A stretch of 19,248 bases of DNA. Source: Burkholderia sp. Its GTDB lineage: Bacteria; Pseudomonadota; Gammaproteobacteria; Burkholderiales; Burkholderiaceae. The stretch lies in the NCBI GenBank assembly GCA_030151225.1, contig JASLEG010000276.1:1-19248 (forward strand), in the 5' to 3' direction. Both the position numbers and the translations under genes were made by a program. Below the pieces are notes generated by a model that saw only the letters and a program-made list of their open reading frames with translations, had not been told where the DNA came from and did no database searches. Shown here piece by piece: positions 8,301-14,667 of this stretch (position 1 is the stretch's first letter; every line of letters starts with the position of its first letter).

Positions 8301-8598
8301 TGCCCGCCGTGAAGGTCAGCTTGATGCTGATCGTGCCTTCCGAGTTCGCGCTCGACGACATGTACATCAGGTTGTCGAGGCCCACCATCTGCTGCTCGAT
8401 CACCTGCACCACGGCATCCTGGTTGGTCTGGGCCGACGCGCCGTTGTAGGTGGCCTGGATCTGGATGGTGGGTGGCGCGATCTCCGGATACTGGTCGAGC
8501 GGCAGTTGCGTGACGGCGAACGCGCCGAGCAGCGTCACGATGATCGCGAGCACCCAGGCGAAGACGGGGCGGTCGATGAAGAAATGAGCGATACGCAT
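5380..8598 (-). CDS. RND efflux pump inner-membrane transporter, HAE1 family (AcrB/MexB-like)
   Basis: A 1072-residue proton-driven multidrug exporter. The start MRIAHFFIDRPVFAWVLAI is the family signature. The proton relay is intact: Asp409-Asp410 in GLLVDDAIVVVENVER, Lys936 in GLSSKNAILIVEF, Arg966, and Thr973 in IVMTSLAF. Two large periplasmic loops follow helices 1 and 7, carrying the porter and docking domains. It works with the adaptor encoded just upstream and the outer-membrane channel just downstream. GGAG lies before the ATG (8598-8596), 12 bases after the adaptor stop. The sequence differs clearly from my memory of the Burkholderia pumps AmrB and BpeB, so I assign no symbol. Unusual is a hydrophilic, glycine-rich C-terminal tail (about residues 1029-1072, including GGGGGSDGNGGSGG) beyond the last helix, longer than in AcrB. 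Function as a drug pump is firm; the drugs are not deducible. Confidence 0.95.
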   Translation of the reverse strand: MRIAHFFIDRPVFAWVLAIIVTLLGAFAVTQLPLDQYPEIAPPTIQIQATYNGASAQTNQDAVVQVIEQQMVGLDNLMYMSSSANSEGTISIKLTFTAGTNPDTAQVQVQNQLQAANSLLPSEVQESGVTVRKASPDTFMVFNLVSEDGRMSKAAIADYLYSSLEEPIERLPGVGQAQQFGYQYAMHIWLDPGKLQKYALMPSDVVTAVNAQNIDIAAGEVGATPAVKGQQLDATITARSRLSTAEQFRNIVLKTQTNGSQVLLGDVARVALGPQSYTVETNFDNKSASGLGLQLAPGANEVQVDKEVHDFLAKRAASFPSGLKVEYPYEMVPFIKTSISEVVKTLVEAIILVVAIMFLFLQNLRTTLIPAIAVPVVVLGTFGILDLFGYSINMLTMFGIVLAIGLLVDDAIVVVENVERLMSTEHLSPYEATRKSMTEISSALVAIAMVLSAVLLPMAFFGGSTGIIYRQFSVSVVSAMALSVLVALTFTPALCATLLRDDHEKPKGWFFTKFNRGFDNADSRYRRAVDKLLHHRKPAVIVYVLLVLGAAFLFMRLPTSFLPTEDQGVLMVTVKAPVGATRERTEAAMAKVENYLLKQPAVSEVFNVAGYAVGSNGQNVGMMWVKLKDWSQRTNAGDGAQGFVTKASHDLTAMVRDAKVFVLQPPSVKGLGISSGFDMQLVDQGGLGHTALAAARDQLIAMANKSGVVRQVRFNGLSDTPQLSLDIDDRKASAMGLSVADINSTVEDALGGEYVDEFLDQQRIKKVYVQGDAPFRMTPESLQQWYVRNAAGTMVPFSAFATSHWTYGAPELDRYNGQSSFEIVGDPGPGVSSGQAMKEMESLVAKLPKGISSAWTGLSYQEQLSGGQAPYLYAVSVLFVFLCLAALYESWSVPLAVILIVPLGVLGASLATTLRAMSNDVYFQVGLLVTVGLSSKNAILIVEFAVMLEKEGMSTLKAIEQAVALRIRPIVMTSLAFLLGVAPLVIATGAGAAARQSIGTGVFGGTLIGTLLAIFFTPLSFYLVRTTMRGRGRGKPGGGGGSDGNGGSGGKDGGPREHDAAPASASANGGVA

Positions 8599-8610
8599 GC
8601 GGTCGCTCCG

Positions 8611-9831
8611 TTACTCGGACACAGCGGCGGCCGAACCCGCCGAGGCCGCCGCCGGCGCCGAGGCGGCCTGCGCGTCGCTGGCGCCCGGCGCCGGTGCCGC
8701 CACCGGGTTCACGGTGTCGCCCGGATTCGCGAACTGCGAGCCCGCCACCACGATGCGATCGCCGGCCGCGAGGCCGCTCGTGACCACCCACTCGTTGTTG
8801 TTGGCGGTGCCCGACAGCGTGAGCGTGCGCTGCTCGACCTTGTTCTGCGCATCCACGATCAGCGCCGTGGCATCGCCGCGCGAATCGTGCGCCACCGCCT
8901 GCTGCGGCACGAAGATCGCCTTGTCGTCCACGCCCTGCTCCACCACCGCATGCAGGTACTGGCCCGGCAGCAGCAGCTTTTCCGGGTTCGGCACGATCAC
9001 CCGCAGGGTGATGGTGCCGGTGGTCTGGTCGACGCCCACGCCGGCGAACTGCAGCGTGCCCTCGTGCGCGTAGGTGGTGCCGTCCTCGAGCGTGATGCGC
9101 ACGCGCGCGTTGCCGGCCGCATCGAGCTTCAGCGCGCCGCTCGCGAGCTTCTTGCGCAGCGCGAGCACGTCGGCGCTCGACTGCGTGACGTCGAGATACA
9201 TCGGATCGTAGGCGTAGATGGTGGCGAGCGCGGTGCTCTGATCGGCCGTCACCAGCGCGCCGGGGGTGACCGTGGACGCGGTGATCGTGCCGCTCACGGG
9301 CGCCGTGACGCGCGTGTAGCCGAGGTTGATGCGCGCGCTCTCGAGCGCGGCCTTGTCCGCGTCGATCGCGGCCTCGTCCTGCTTCAGCGTGGCCTGTGCT
9401 TCCTCGTTGGTTTCCTTGCTGATCGCGTCGATCGCGGCCAGCGACTGGTCGCGATCGGCGATCGGCCTGGCCGACAGCAGCGCGGCTTGGGCCTTCTCGA
9501 GGTTGGCCTTGTCTGCGTCGTAGGTGGCCTGGTACGGCGCCGGGTCGATCTGGTACAGCACCTGCCCCGCATGCACCTGGCCGCCCTCGGCGAACAGCCG
9601 CTTCTGCACGATGCCGCTGACCTGCGGAATCACGGGCGAGGTCAGATAGGCGGTGGCGCGCCCCGGCAGCGTGACCGACTGCGCGTACGCGGTGTCGCCG
9701 ACGCTCATCACCTGCACCGTCTGCGGCTGCTTCGCCTTCTGCTGCTTGCCCGAATCGTGCGAGCACGCCGCCAGCGAGCCCGTAATGAAGATGACAGCGA
9801 TGCCTCGCCGCGTGAGTAGCGATATGTGCAT
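8611..9831 (-). CDS. RND efflux periplasmic adaptor (membrane fusion protein) lipoprotein
   Basis: A 406-residue AcrA/MexA-like protein, first gene of the efflux operon. It has a signal peptide with lipobox L20-A-A-C23, so it should be tethered to the periplasmic face of the inner membrane through Cys23. The conserved order is visible. The first lipoyl half (SPVIPQVSGIVQKRLFAEGG) and QVLYQIDPAPYQA come at about 60-100. A coiled-coil hairpin rich in Ala, Lys and Glu follows at about 100-165. The second lipoyl half (TRVTAPVSGTI) comes next, then the beta-barrel region with PNPEKLLLPGQYL. The tail after about residue 375 is Ala/Pro-rich and probably disordered. The ATG at 9831-9829 is the only start that keeps a correct signal peptide; its ribosome binding site is weak (GGGA at about 10 bases). 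It diverges from the two-component genes across 128 bases. Confidence 0.92.
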   Translation of the reverse strand: MHISLLTRRGIAVIFITGSLAACSHDSGKQQKAKQPQTVQVMSVGDTAYAQSVTLPGRATAYLTSPVIPQVSGIVQKRLFAEGGQVHAGQVLYQIDPAPYQATYDADKANLEKAQAALLSARPIADRDQSLAAIDAISKETNEEAQATLKQDEAAIDADKAALESARINLGYTRVTAPVSGTITASTVTPGALVTADQSTALATIYAYDPMYLDVTQSSADVLALRKKLASGALKLDAAGNARVRITLEDGTTYAHEGTLQFAGVGVDQTTGTITLRVIVPNPEKLLLPGQYLHAVVEQGVDDKAIFVPQQAVAHDSRGDATALIVDAQNKVEQRTLTLSGTANNNEWVVTSGLAAGDRIVVAGSQFANPGDTVNPVAAPAPGASDAQAASAPAAASAGSAAAVSE

Positions 9832-9876
9832 AGGAATGGTCCCGATACGTGGCGCGCGGTTACGCCGGACGAGACG

Positions 9877-9904
9877 ATTATCGAAACCAATTTCGCAAGA
9901 AATT
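9877..9904 (-). promoter_or_regulatory. Candidate promoter and operator of the RND operon
   Basis: On the minus strand a good -10 element GATAAT lies at 9882-9877, about 46 bases before the adaptor start. Its -35 region is poor and is covered by a perfect inverted repeat, AATTTC-gcaa-GAAATT (9889-9904). A strong -10 with a weak -35 overlapped by a dyad is the usual look of an activator-dependent promoter, here plausibly controlled by the divergent BaeR-like regulator. The repeat does not resemble the E. coli BaeR box as I remember it. Elements are seen; regulation is inferred. Confidence 0.4.
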
Positions 9905-9925
9905 AGGAAGTTGCAACGGCTCCGA

Positions 9926-9952
9926 TTACAAACGTAACGGACGCAGTAGAAT
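9926..9952 (+). promoter_or_regulatory. Candidate promoter of the sensor kinase, possibly giving a leaderless transcript
   Basis: TAGAAT (9947-9952) matches a -10 element in 5 of 6 positions and ends only 7 bases before the ATG at 9960. Transcription would therefore begin at or next to the start codon. A weak -35-like TTACAA (9926-9931) lies 15 bases upstream. No ribosome binding site is visible before this ATG, which agrees with leaderless translation. The next in-frame ATG (9981) also lacks one. Confidence 0.35.
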
Positions 9953-9959
9953 CGCCGCC

Positions 9960-11399
9960 ATGATCTCGACACTGATACGGATGGCGAAGTTGCGGCGGCC
10001 CTTCGGGCTCACCGCGAAGCTGTTCGTCGCGATGGTGGCCGTCAACGTCACGCTGATCGGCGCGATGGCGGTGGGCGCGCGCATCAGTTTCCAGCACGGC
10101 TTCCTCGGCTATCTGACGCAGCAGGACGAGAAGCGCCTGAACGGCAGCACCGAGCCGCTCGCGGCCGCCTATCGCCAGCACGGCAGCTGGGATTTCCTGC
10201 GCGACAACCGGCACCTGTGGCACTCGCTGGTGGTGCCGTCGGCGGGGCACGTGTTCTCGCTGTCGGACGCGCACGGCCTGCCCTCGCCGCCGATCGCCGA
10301 CCTGGTGGGCGCGAACCTGCGCTTCTCGCTGCTCGACGCGCACGGCAACTATCTGTCGGGCAATCCGCGCGCCGCCGTGGACGCGCCGCGCAAGCCGATC
10401 GTGGTGGACGGCAGGACGGTGGGCTGGCTGCTGATCGTGCCGGTGCAGGAAGTGACCGAGCCCGGCGCGTTGCGCCTGCAACAAACGCAGCGCGACGGCA
10501 GTTGGGCGCTCGTGGTGCTGGCCACGCTGGCGGCGGTGCTGATCTCGTTCTGGGTGGCGAAGGCGCTCGGCGCGCCGCTGCAGCGCATCGCGCGCGCCAC
10601 CCACGTGCTCGCGCGCGGCGATTTCCAGGCGCGCGTGCCGGCCGAATCGGGCGGCGAGCTCGGCCAGCTCGAGGCCGACTTCAACAACCTGGCCCACACG
10701 CTCGAGCGCAACGAACGCATGCGCGCGGCGCTGGTGGCCGACATCTCGCACGAGCTGCGCACGCCGCTCGCGGTCATGCTCGGCGAGGTGGAAGCGCTCG
10801 AGGTGGGCGTGCGACCGATGACGGTCGAGGCCATGCACTCGCTGTCGGTCGAACTCAAGCAGCTGAACCGGCTGGTGGACGATCTCCACCACCTGTCGCT
10901 GTCCGACGTGGGCGCGCTGCAGTATCACTTCGGCGACGTGGACGTGGTGGACGCGCTCGACGAGATCCTGCGCCTGTTCTCGCGGCGCCTGGCCGACGCC
11001 GGCATCACGCTCGAGGCGCATCTGGGCAGCGAGCCCGCCTGGGCCTGGGCCGACGAGCGGCGCCTGCAGCAGGTGTTCTCGAACGTGATGCAGAACGTGC
11101 TGCGCTACGTGGACGTGGGCGAGCGCGTGGTGGTGACGGTCAGGCAGGATGCCGAGGCCGTGCGCGTCGATATTCAGGACAGCGGAAAAGGTGTGCCGGA
11201 CGCGTCGCTCGAGGCGCTCTTCGGCAAGTTCTATCGGGTCGAGGCCTCGCGCAGCCGCGCCACCGGCGGCACCGGCCTCGGCCTCTCGATCTGCCGCAGC
11301 ATCGTGGAGGCACACCACGGCAGCATCACGGCCGCGCGCGCGCCGCAGGGCGGCCTGTGGATCGCCATCGCGCTGCCGGCACGACAGGAGGAGCAATGA
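9960..11399 (+). CDS. Sensor histidine kinase, BaeS-like, next to the RND operon
   Basis: A 479-residue membrane kinase. A first transmembrane helix (about 19-41) is followed by a periplasmic sensor domain of about 140 residues, a second helix (about 181-203), and a HAMP linker (about 200-252). The H-box is ADISHELRTPL with phospho-accepting His264. The catalytic domain has the N-box around Asn379 (NVMQNVLRY), DSGKGVP at 407-413 and GGTGLGLSICRSIVEAHHG at 436-454. It should sense an envelope or chemical signal and phosphorylate the response regulator encoded next. The two genes overlap by ATGA at 11396-11399. It diverges from the efflux operon, like other pump-linked two-component systems, so the pump is the likely target. 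The start at 9960 keeps the basic N-terminus; 9981 is the alternative. The stimulus cannot be read from the sequence. Confidence 0.92.
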   Translation: MISTLIRMAKLRRPFGLTAKLFVAMVAVNVTLIGAMAVGARISFQHGFLGYLTQQDEKRLNGSTEPLAAAYRQHGSWDFLRDNRHLWHSLVVPSAGHVFSLSDAHGLPSPPIADLVGANLRFSLLDAHGNYLSGNPRAAVDAPRKPIVVDGRTVGWLLIVPVQEVTEPGALRLQQTQRDGSWALVVLATLAAVLISFWVAKALGAPLQRIARATHVLARGDFQARVPAESGGELGQLEADFNNLAHTLERNERMRAALVADISHELRTPLAVMLGEVEALEVGVRPMTVEAMHSLSVELKQLNRLVDDLHHLSLSDVGALQYHFGDVDVVDALDEILRLFSRRLADAGITLEAHLGSEPAWAWADERRLQQVFSNVMQNVLRYVDVGERVVVTVRQDAEAVRVDIQDSGKGVPDASLEALFGKFYRVEASRSRATGGTGLGLSICRSIVEAHHGSITAARAPQGGLWIAIALPARQEEQ

Positions 11400-12079
11400 A
11401 TCAGACCGATCCGGACATCGACATCCTGATCGTCGAGGACGAGCCGAAGCTCGCGCTCGTGATGGTGGACTTCATGCGCGCGGCCGGCTACGTGCCGCGC
11501 TGGGTCGCCAACGGCCTGAAGGTGGCGGCGGCCGTGCAGGAGCACATGCCGCATCTCGTGATCCTCGACCTGATGCTGCCGGGTCGCGACGGCCGCGACA
11601 TCTGCCGCGACCTGCGCGCGGCCAGCGACGTGCCGATCATCATGGTGACGGCGCAGGCCGAGGAAGTGGACCGCCTGCTCGGCCTCGAGATCGGCGCCGA
11701 CGATTACGTGTGCAAGCCGTTCAGCCCGCTCGAGCTGGTGGCGCGCGTGAAGGCGATCCTGCGCCGCGCGCGGATCCACGCGAACCCCGAATCGAACCCG
11801 CTGCAGCTCGATCAGGCGCGCATGCTGGCCAGTTATCGCGGCGTCGCGCTCGATCTCACCGCGCTCGAATTCCGCCTGCTGTCCACGCTCGCGAGCCGGC
11901 CCGCGCAGGTGTTCTCGCGCACCGCGCTGATGGATCGCCTCTACACCGACGGGCGCATCGTGGACGATCGCACGATCGACAGCCACGTGCGCAAGATCCG
12001 CCGCAAGCTCGAGGCGATCGCACCCGAGGAGACGGTGGTGCAATCCGTCTACGGCGCGGGCTTCAGGCTCGTGCTGTAG
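11396..12079 (+). CDS. Response regulator, OmpR/PhoB family, BaeR-like
   Basis: A 227-residue two-domain regulator. The receiver domain (about 8-122) has the acidic pair Glu14-Asp15, the phosphorylation site Asp58 in LVILDLMLPGRDG, Thr85 in IIMVTA, and Lys107 in DDYVCKPFSP. The winged-helix output domain (about 135-225) carries the OmpR signature LTALEFRLLSTLASRPAQVFSR and DRTIDSHVRKIRRKLE. The receiver resembles E. coli BaeR strongly, especially ILIVEDEPKL and DRLLGLEIGADDY. A textbook AGGAGGA precedes the ATG, which overlaps the kinase stop. Its 3' end overlaps the end of the convergent MocR-type gene by 17 bases. The likely targets are the divergent efflux operon and perhaps its own operon, by inference from position. 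Confidence 0.94.
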   Translation: MNQTDPDIDILIVEDEPKLALVMVDFMRAAGYVPRWVANGLKVAAAVQEHMPHLVILDLMLPGRDGRDICRDLRAASDVPIIMVTAQAEEVDRLLGLEIGADDYVCKPFSPLELVARVKAILRRARIHANPESNPLQLDQARMLASYRGVALDLTALEFRLLSTLASRPAQVFSRTALMDRLYTDGRIVDDRTIDSHVRKIRRKLEAIAPEETVVQSVYGAGFRLVL

Positions 12080-13478
12080 CGCGATCCATCGCGCGGCGCA
12101 GCGTGGCGTACACGGCCGGGCGGTTGCTCTGCGATGCGTTGAAGCGCAGGAAGCGCGTGGCGCCGCGCGACACGCTGAACACGTTGCCGGGCGCGAGCAC
12201 CACGCCGTCGTCGAGCGCATGGCGCGCGACCTCGGCCGCATCGAGCCCGTCGGGCAGTTCGGCCCACAGGAACATGCCCGCGCGCGGCCGGATCGGCACC
12301 GCGAGTCCGGCCGCCGTGAGCTGCCGCAAGGTCTCGCCGAGCGCGTCGCCGAGCCGCGCGCGCAGGGCATCGACGTGGCGCCGGTAGGTGCCGTCCACCA
12401 GCAGGCGATGCACCACGGCCGCGTTGAGGCCGCCGTTGCCGAAGGTGGTGGCGAGCTTCAGGTCGATCAGCGGGTCGATCCAGTCGCGCCGCGCCGCGAT
12501 GTAGCCGCAGCGCACCGCCGCCGACAGCGTCTTCGAGAAGCTGCCGATCGCGATCACGCGCGCGAGCCCGTCGAACGCGGCAAGCCGCGCGGCCGGCTCG
12601 GTCTCGAAGTCGGCGAAGATGTCGTCCTCCACGATCAGCACGTCGTGCTCGGCCGCGAGCGTCAGCACGCGGTGCGCGACGGCCGGTGCGAGCGTGGCAC
12701 CGGTGGGGTTGTGCACGGCCGAATTGGTCACGTACAGGCGCGGGCGATGCTCGGCCAGCACCCGCGCGAAGTCGGCCGGATCGGGGCCGCTGGCCGTGTA
12801 GCGCACGCCCACGAGTTCGACGCGATGCGCGCGCAGCAGCGCCTGGAAATTGAAGTAGCACGGGTCGTCCACCACCACGGTGTCGCCGGGCTCGAGCAGG
12901 AAGCGGCAGACCAGATCGAGCGCGTGAGTGCCGCCGTCGGTCAGCAGGATCTGCTCGGGTGCCGCGTCGATGCCGTGCTGCGCGAGCCGTAGCCCGAGCT
13001 GCTGGCGCAGCGCCGGCAGGCCGCGCGGCGCGCCGTAGTCGGCCAGGTCGTGCTGCGCGTCGCGCGCCACGGTGCGCAGCGCGCGGCGCAGGCCCTCGTC
13101 GGGCAGCCAGTCGGCCGGCAGCCAGCCCGCGCCGGGCTTCAGCGCCTCGCTGCCGGCCTCGAGCGACTGGCGCGTGAGCCAGAGCGGATCGAGCGCGCGG
13201 TCGCGACGCGGGCTCACGTCGGCCAGCGCGAACGGCGGCGCGTGCCCCGCCACGAAGAAGCCCGAGCCGCGCCGGGCCGACAGCGCGCCCTCGGCCACGA
13301 GGCGGTCGTAGGCATCGACCACCGTGGATTTCGACACGCCCAGCGTCTCGGCCATCGCGCGCACCGACGGCACGCGCGCGCCGGGCATCAGCGCGCGGCT
13401 GGCGATGCGCTCGCGCAGCGTCTGCATCACGTGGGCCACGCGGCTGCCGGTGCGTTCGGTGCTCTCGTCCCTGTCCAT
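12063..13478 (-). CDS. MocR/PdxR-family transcriptional regulator (GntR wHTH fused to aminotransferase-like domain)
   Basis: A 471-residue fusion of normal MocR length. Residues ~14-76 are a GntR winged helix (PGARVPSVRAMAETLGVSKS, then TVVDAYDRLVAEGALSARRGSGFFV). Residues ~115-465 are a fold-type I aminotransferase-like domain with the PLP-binding features intact. These are Asn257 in HNPTG, Asp285-Asp286 in VEDDIFADFE, the Schiff-base lysine Lys316 in SFSKTLSAAVRCGY, and Arg323. Such proteins use PLP as a sensor and usually control an adjacent gene. Here that gene is the divergent EamA exporter, so an amino acid or related amine as effector is plausible. The ATG at 13478 has GGAG 10 bases before it; the frame stays open further upstream but is unlike the family. 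The 3' end overlaps the response regulator's stop by 17 bases with no terminator between them. Confidence 0.92.
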   Translation of the reverse strand: MDRDESTERTGSRVAHVMQTLRERIASRALMPGARVPSVRAMAETLGVSKSTVVDAYDRLVAEGALSARRGSGFFVAGHAPPFALADVSPRRDRALDPLWLTRQSLEAGSEALKPGAGWLPADWLPDEGLRRALRTVARDAQHDLADYGAPRGLPALRQQLGLRLAQHGIDAAPEQILLTDGGTHALDLVCRFLLEPGDTVVVDDPCYFNFQALLRAHRVELVGVRYTASGPDPADFARVLAEHRPRLYVTNSAVHNPTGATLAPAVAHRVLTLAAEHDVLIVEDDIFADFETEPAARLAAFDGLARVIAIGSFSKTLSAAVRCGYIAARRDWIDPLIDLKLATTFGNGGLNAAVVHRLLVDGTYRRHVDALRARLGDALGETLRQLTAAGLAVPIRPRAGMFLWAELPDGLDAAEVARHALDDGVVLAPGNVFSVSRGATRFLRFNASQSNRPAVYATLRRAMDRATARA

Positions 13479-13503
13479 CTGTACGGCACTCCGATCAGTA
13501 CAG
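13479..13503. promoter_or_regulatory. Inverted repeat CTGTAC-N13-GTACAG, candidate MocR operator
   Basis: A perfect 6-bp inverted repeat (13479-13484 and 13498-13503) lies immediately before the MocR-type start codon, in the 120-base region shared with the divergent EamA gene. It includes the MocR ribosome binding site between its arms, so a bound regulator would block its own expression. A weak promoter toward EamA may start from TTGCTG (13505-13510) and TAGCTT (13527-13532), right next to the repeat. MocR proteins commonly bind paired half-sites in such regions. The assignment is inferred. Confidence 0.4.
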
Positions 13504-13598
13504 TTTGCTGAAATTGTGCTGCTCCGTAGCTTAACGCGGAAGCGCGCGCGTGGGATGCTGGTCCCATCCTTTCCCTTCCTCCCACGCAAGCGCTCACC

Positions 13599-14489
13599 AT
13601 GCAGAACTCCACGCAAGGCTGGCTCAACGGTTTCCTCGGCGTCCTGATCTTCAGCGGTTCGCTGCCGGCCACGCGGCTGGCCGTGCACGGCTTCGACCCC
13701 GTGTTCCTGACCGTCGCGCGCGCGGCCATCGCAGGGCTGATCGCCATCGTGCTGCTGGCCGCGCTGCGCGCCCCGCGCCCGGCGCGCGCCGATCTGACGC
13801 CACTCGCGATCGTGGCGCTCGGCGTGGTGGTGGGCTTTCCGCTGCTGACCGCGCTCGCGCTGCGCCACATCACCTCGGCGCACGCGATCGTGTTCGTGGG
13901 GCTGCTGCCGCTCGCCACCGCGATCTTCGGCGTGCTGCGCGGCGGCGAGCGCCCGCGCGCGGCGTTCTGGCTGTTCTCGTCGGTCGGCAGTGCCACCGTG
14001 GTGGGCTTCGCGCTGCGCAACGGCGGCGGCGCCTCCGCGCTCGGCGATCTGCTGATGCTGGCCGCGATCCTCGCCTGCGGGCTCGGCTACGCCGAGGGCG
14101 CGCGGCTGTCGCGCCGGCTCGGCGGCTGGCAGGTGATCTCCTGGGCGCTCGTGCTGTCGCTGCCGCTGATGCTGCCGGTGACCGTGCTCGCGCGGCCGGG
14201 CACGTTCGCCGGCGTCGACGCGGCGGCCTGGTGGAGCCTCGCCTACGTGTCGCTGTTCAGCATGCTGATCGGCTTCGTGTTCTGGTACCGCGGCCTGGCG
14301 CTCGGCGGCATCGCGGGCGTCGGCCAGTTGCAGTTGCTGCAGCCCTTCTTCGGACTCCTGCTGGCCGGCTGGCTGCTGCGCGAGGCGGTGCCGGTGTCGA
14401 TGCTGGTGGTGACCGCCGTGGTGGTGGCCTGCGTGGCCTGCGCGCGTCGTTTCGCCAGCACGCCGGCGGCATCGCGGTCGGTGCGCTGA
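13599..14489 (+). CDS. EamA/DMT-superfamily transporter, likely metabolite exporter
   Basis: A 296-residue, very hydrophobic protein with about ten predicted helices in two EamA repeats, the normal size for the drug/metabolite transporter superfamily. Typical elements are LIFSGSLPATRLAV with a following FDPVFLTVARAAIAGL in the first repeat. The second repeat has SLFSMLIGFVFWYRGLALGG followed by GVGQLQLLQPFFGLLLAGWLL. Proteins of this kind export amino acids or other small metabolites through the inner membrane. The divergent MocR-type regulator supports an amino-acid-like substrate, though the sequence alone does not show it. The ATG at 13599 follows a weak ribosome binding region without a clear purine tract. 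No intrinsic terminator is evident after the stop. Confidence 0.88.
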   Translation: MQNSTQGWLNGFLGVLIFSGSLPATRLAVHGFDPVFLTVARAAIAGLIAIVLLAALRAPRPARADLTPLAIVALGVVVGFPLLTALALRHITSAHAIVFVGLLPLATAIFGVLRGGERPRAAFWLFSSVGSATVVGFALRNGGGASALGDLLMLAAILACGLGYAEGARLSRRLGGWQVISWALVLSLPLMLPVTVLARPGTFAGVDAAAWWSLAYVSLFSMLIGFVFWYRGLALGGIAGVGQLQLLQPFFGLLLAGWLLREAVPVSMLVVTAVVVACVACARRFASTPAASRSVR

Positions 14490-14600
14490 CGCACGTTTGG
14501 CCCAGACGGCATGACGTAAAAAATACCCCTTGTGCCCGGCATTTCCGGCCAACGCGCGCGCAAACGTCCAACCTTGCCGATTGCGCTCGCGGCTCGCGCA

Positions 14601-14635
14601 CTGTCATCAAACTGCCTGAATCGCGGGGCTAGGAT
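14601..14635 (+). promoter_or_regulatory. Pho-box-like site with -10 element upstream of the PiT gene
   Basis: CTGTCAT-CAAA-CTGCCTG (14601-14618) fits the PhoB box, two direct CTGTCAT-type 7-mers separated by an AT-rich 4-mer. The first copy matches the consensus exactly and the second in 5 of 7 positions. A -10-like TAGGAT (14630-14635) follows after 11 bases, close to the roughly 10 bases seen at activated PhoB promoters. It lies 50 bases upstream of the ATG of a phosphate transporter, which makes a chance match less likely. Binding itself is not shown. Confidence 0.6.
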
Positions 14636-14667
14636 CGACGACTCCACTCACCGATCCCGAACCCGCC

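Noticed and set aside
3905..9766. The outer-membrane factor frame stays open on the minus strand to 9766, suggesting a giant protein
   Set aside because: Only the last 492 codons look like a real protein with a lipobox start. The rest is an out-of-frame shadow of the RND and adaptor genes.
5425..9819. A very long plus-strand open frame (about 1460 codons) antisense to the pump and adaptor genes
   Set aside because: Its translation is a low-complexity run of Arg, His, Gln, Ala and Glu, typical of the antisense frame of GC-rich genes. The minus-strand frames carry clear family motifs.
14481..14494. Small GTGCG-CTGA-CGCAC hairpin at the EamA stop codon
   Set aside because: The stem has only five pairs and is followed by three T's, which is too weak for a terminator.
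13479..14552. Upstream extension of the MocR-type gene on the minus strand across the EamA gene
   Set aside because: It is antisense shadow of the EamA gene with low-complexity composition. The winged-helix domain begins just after the ATG at 13478.
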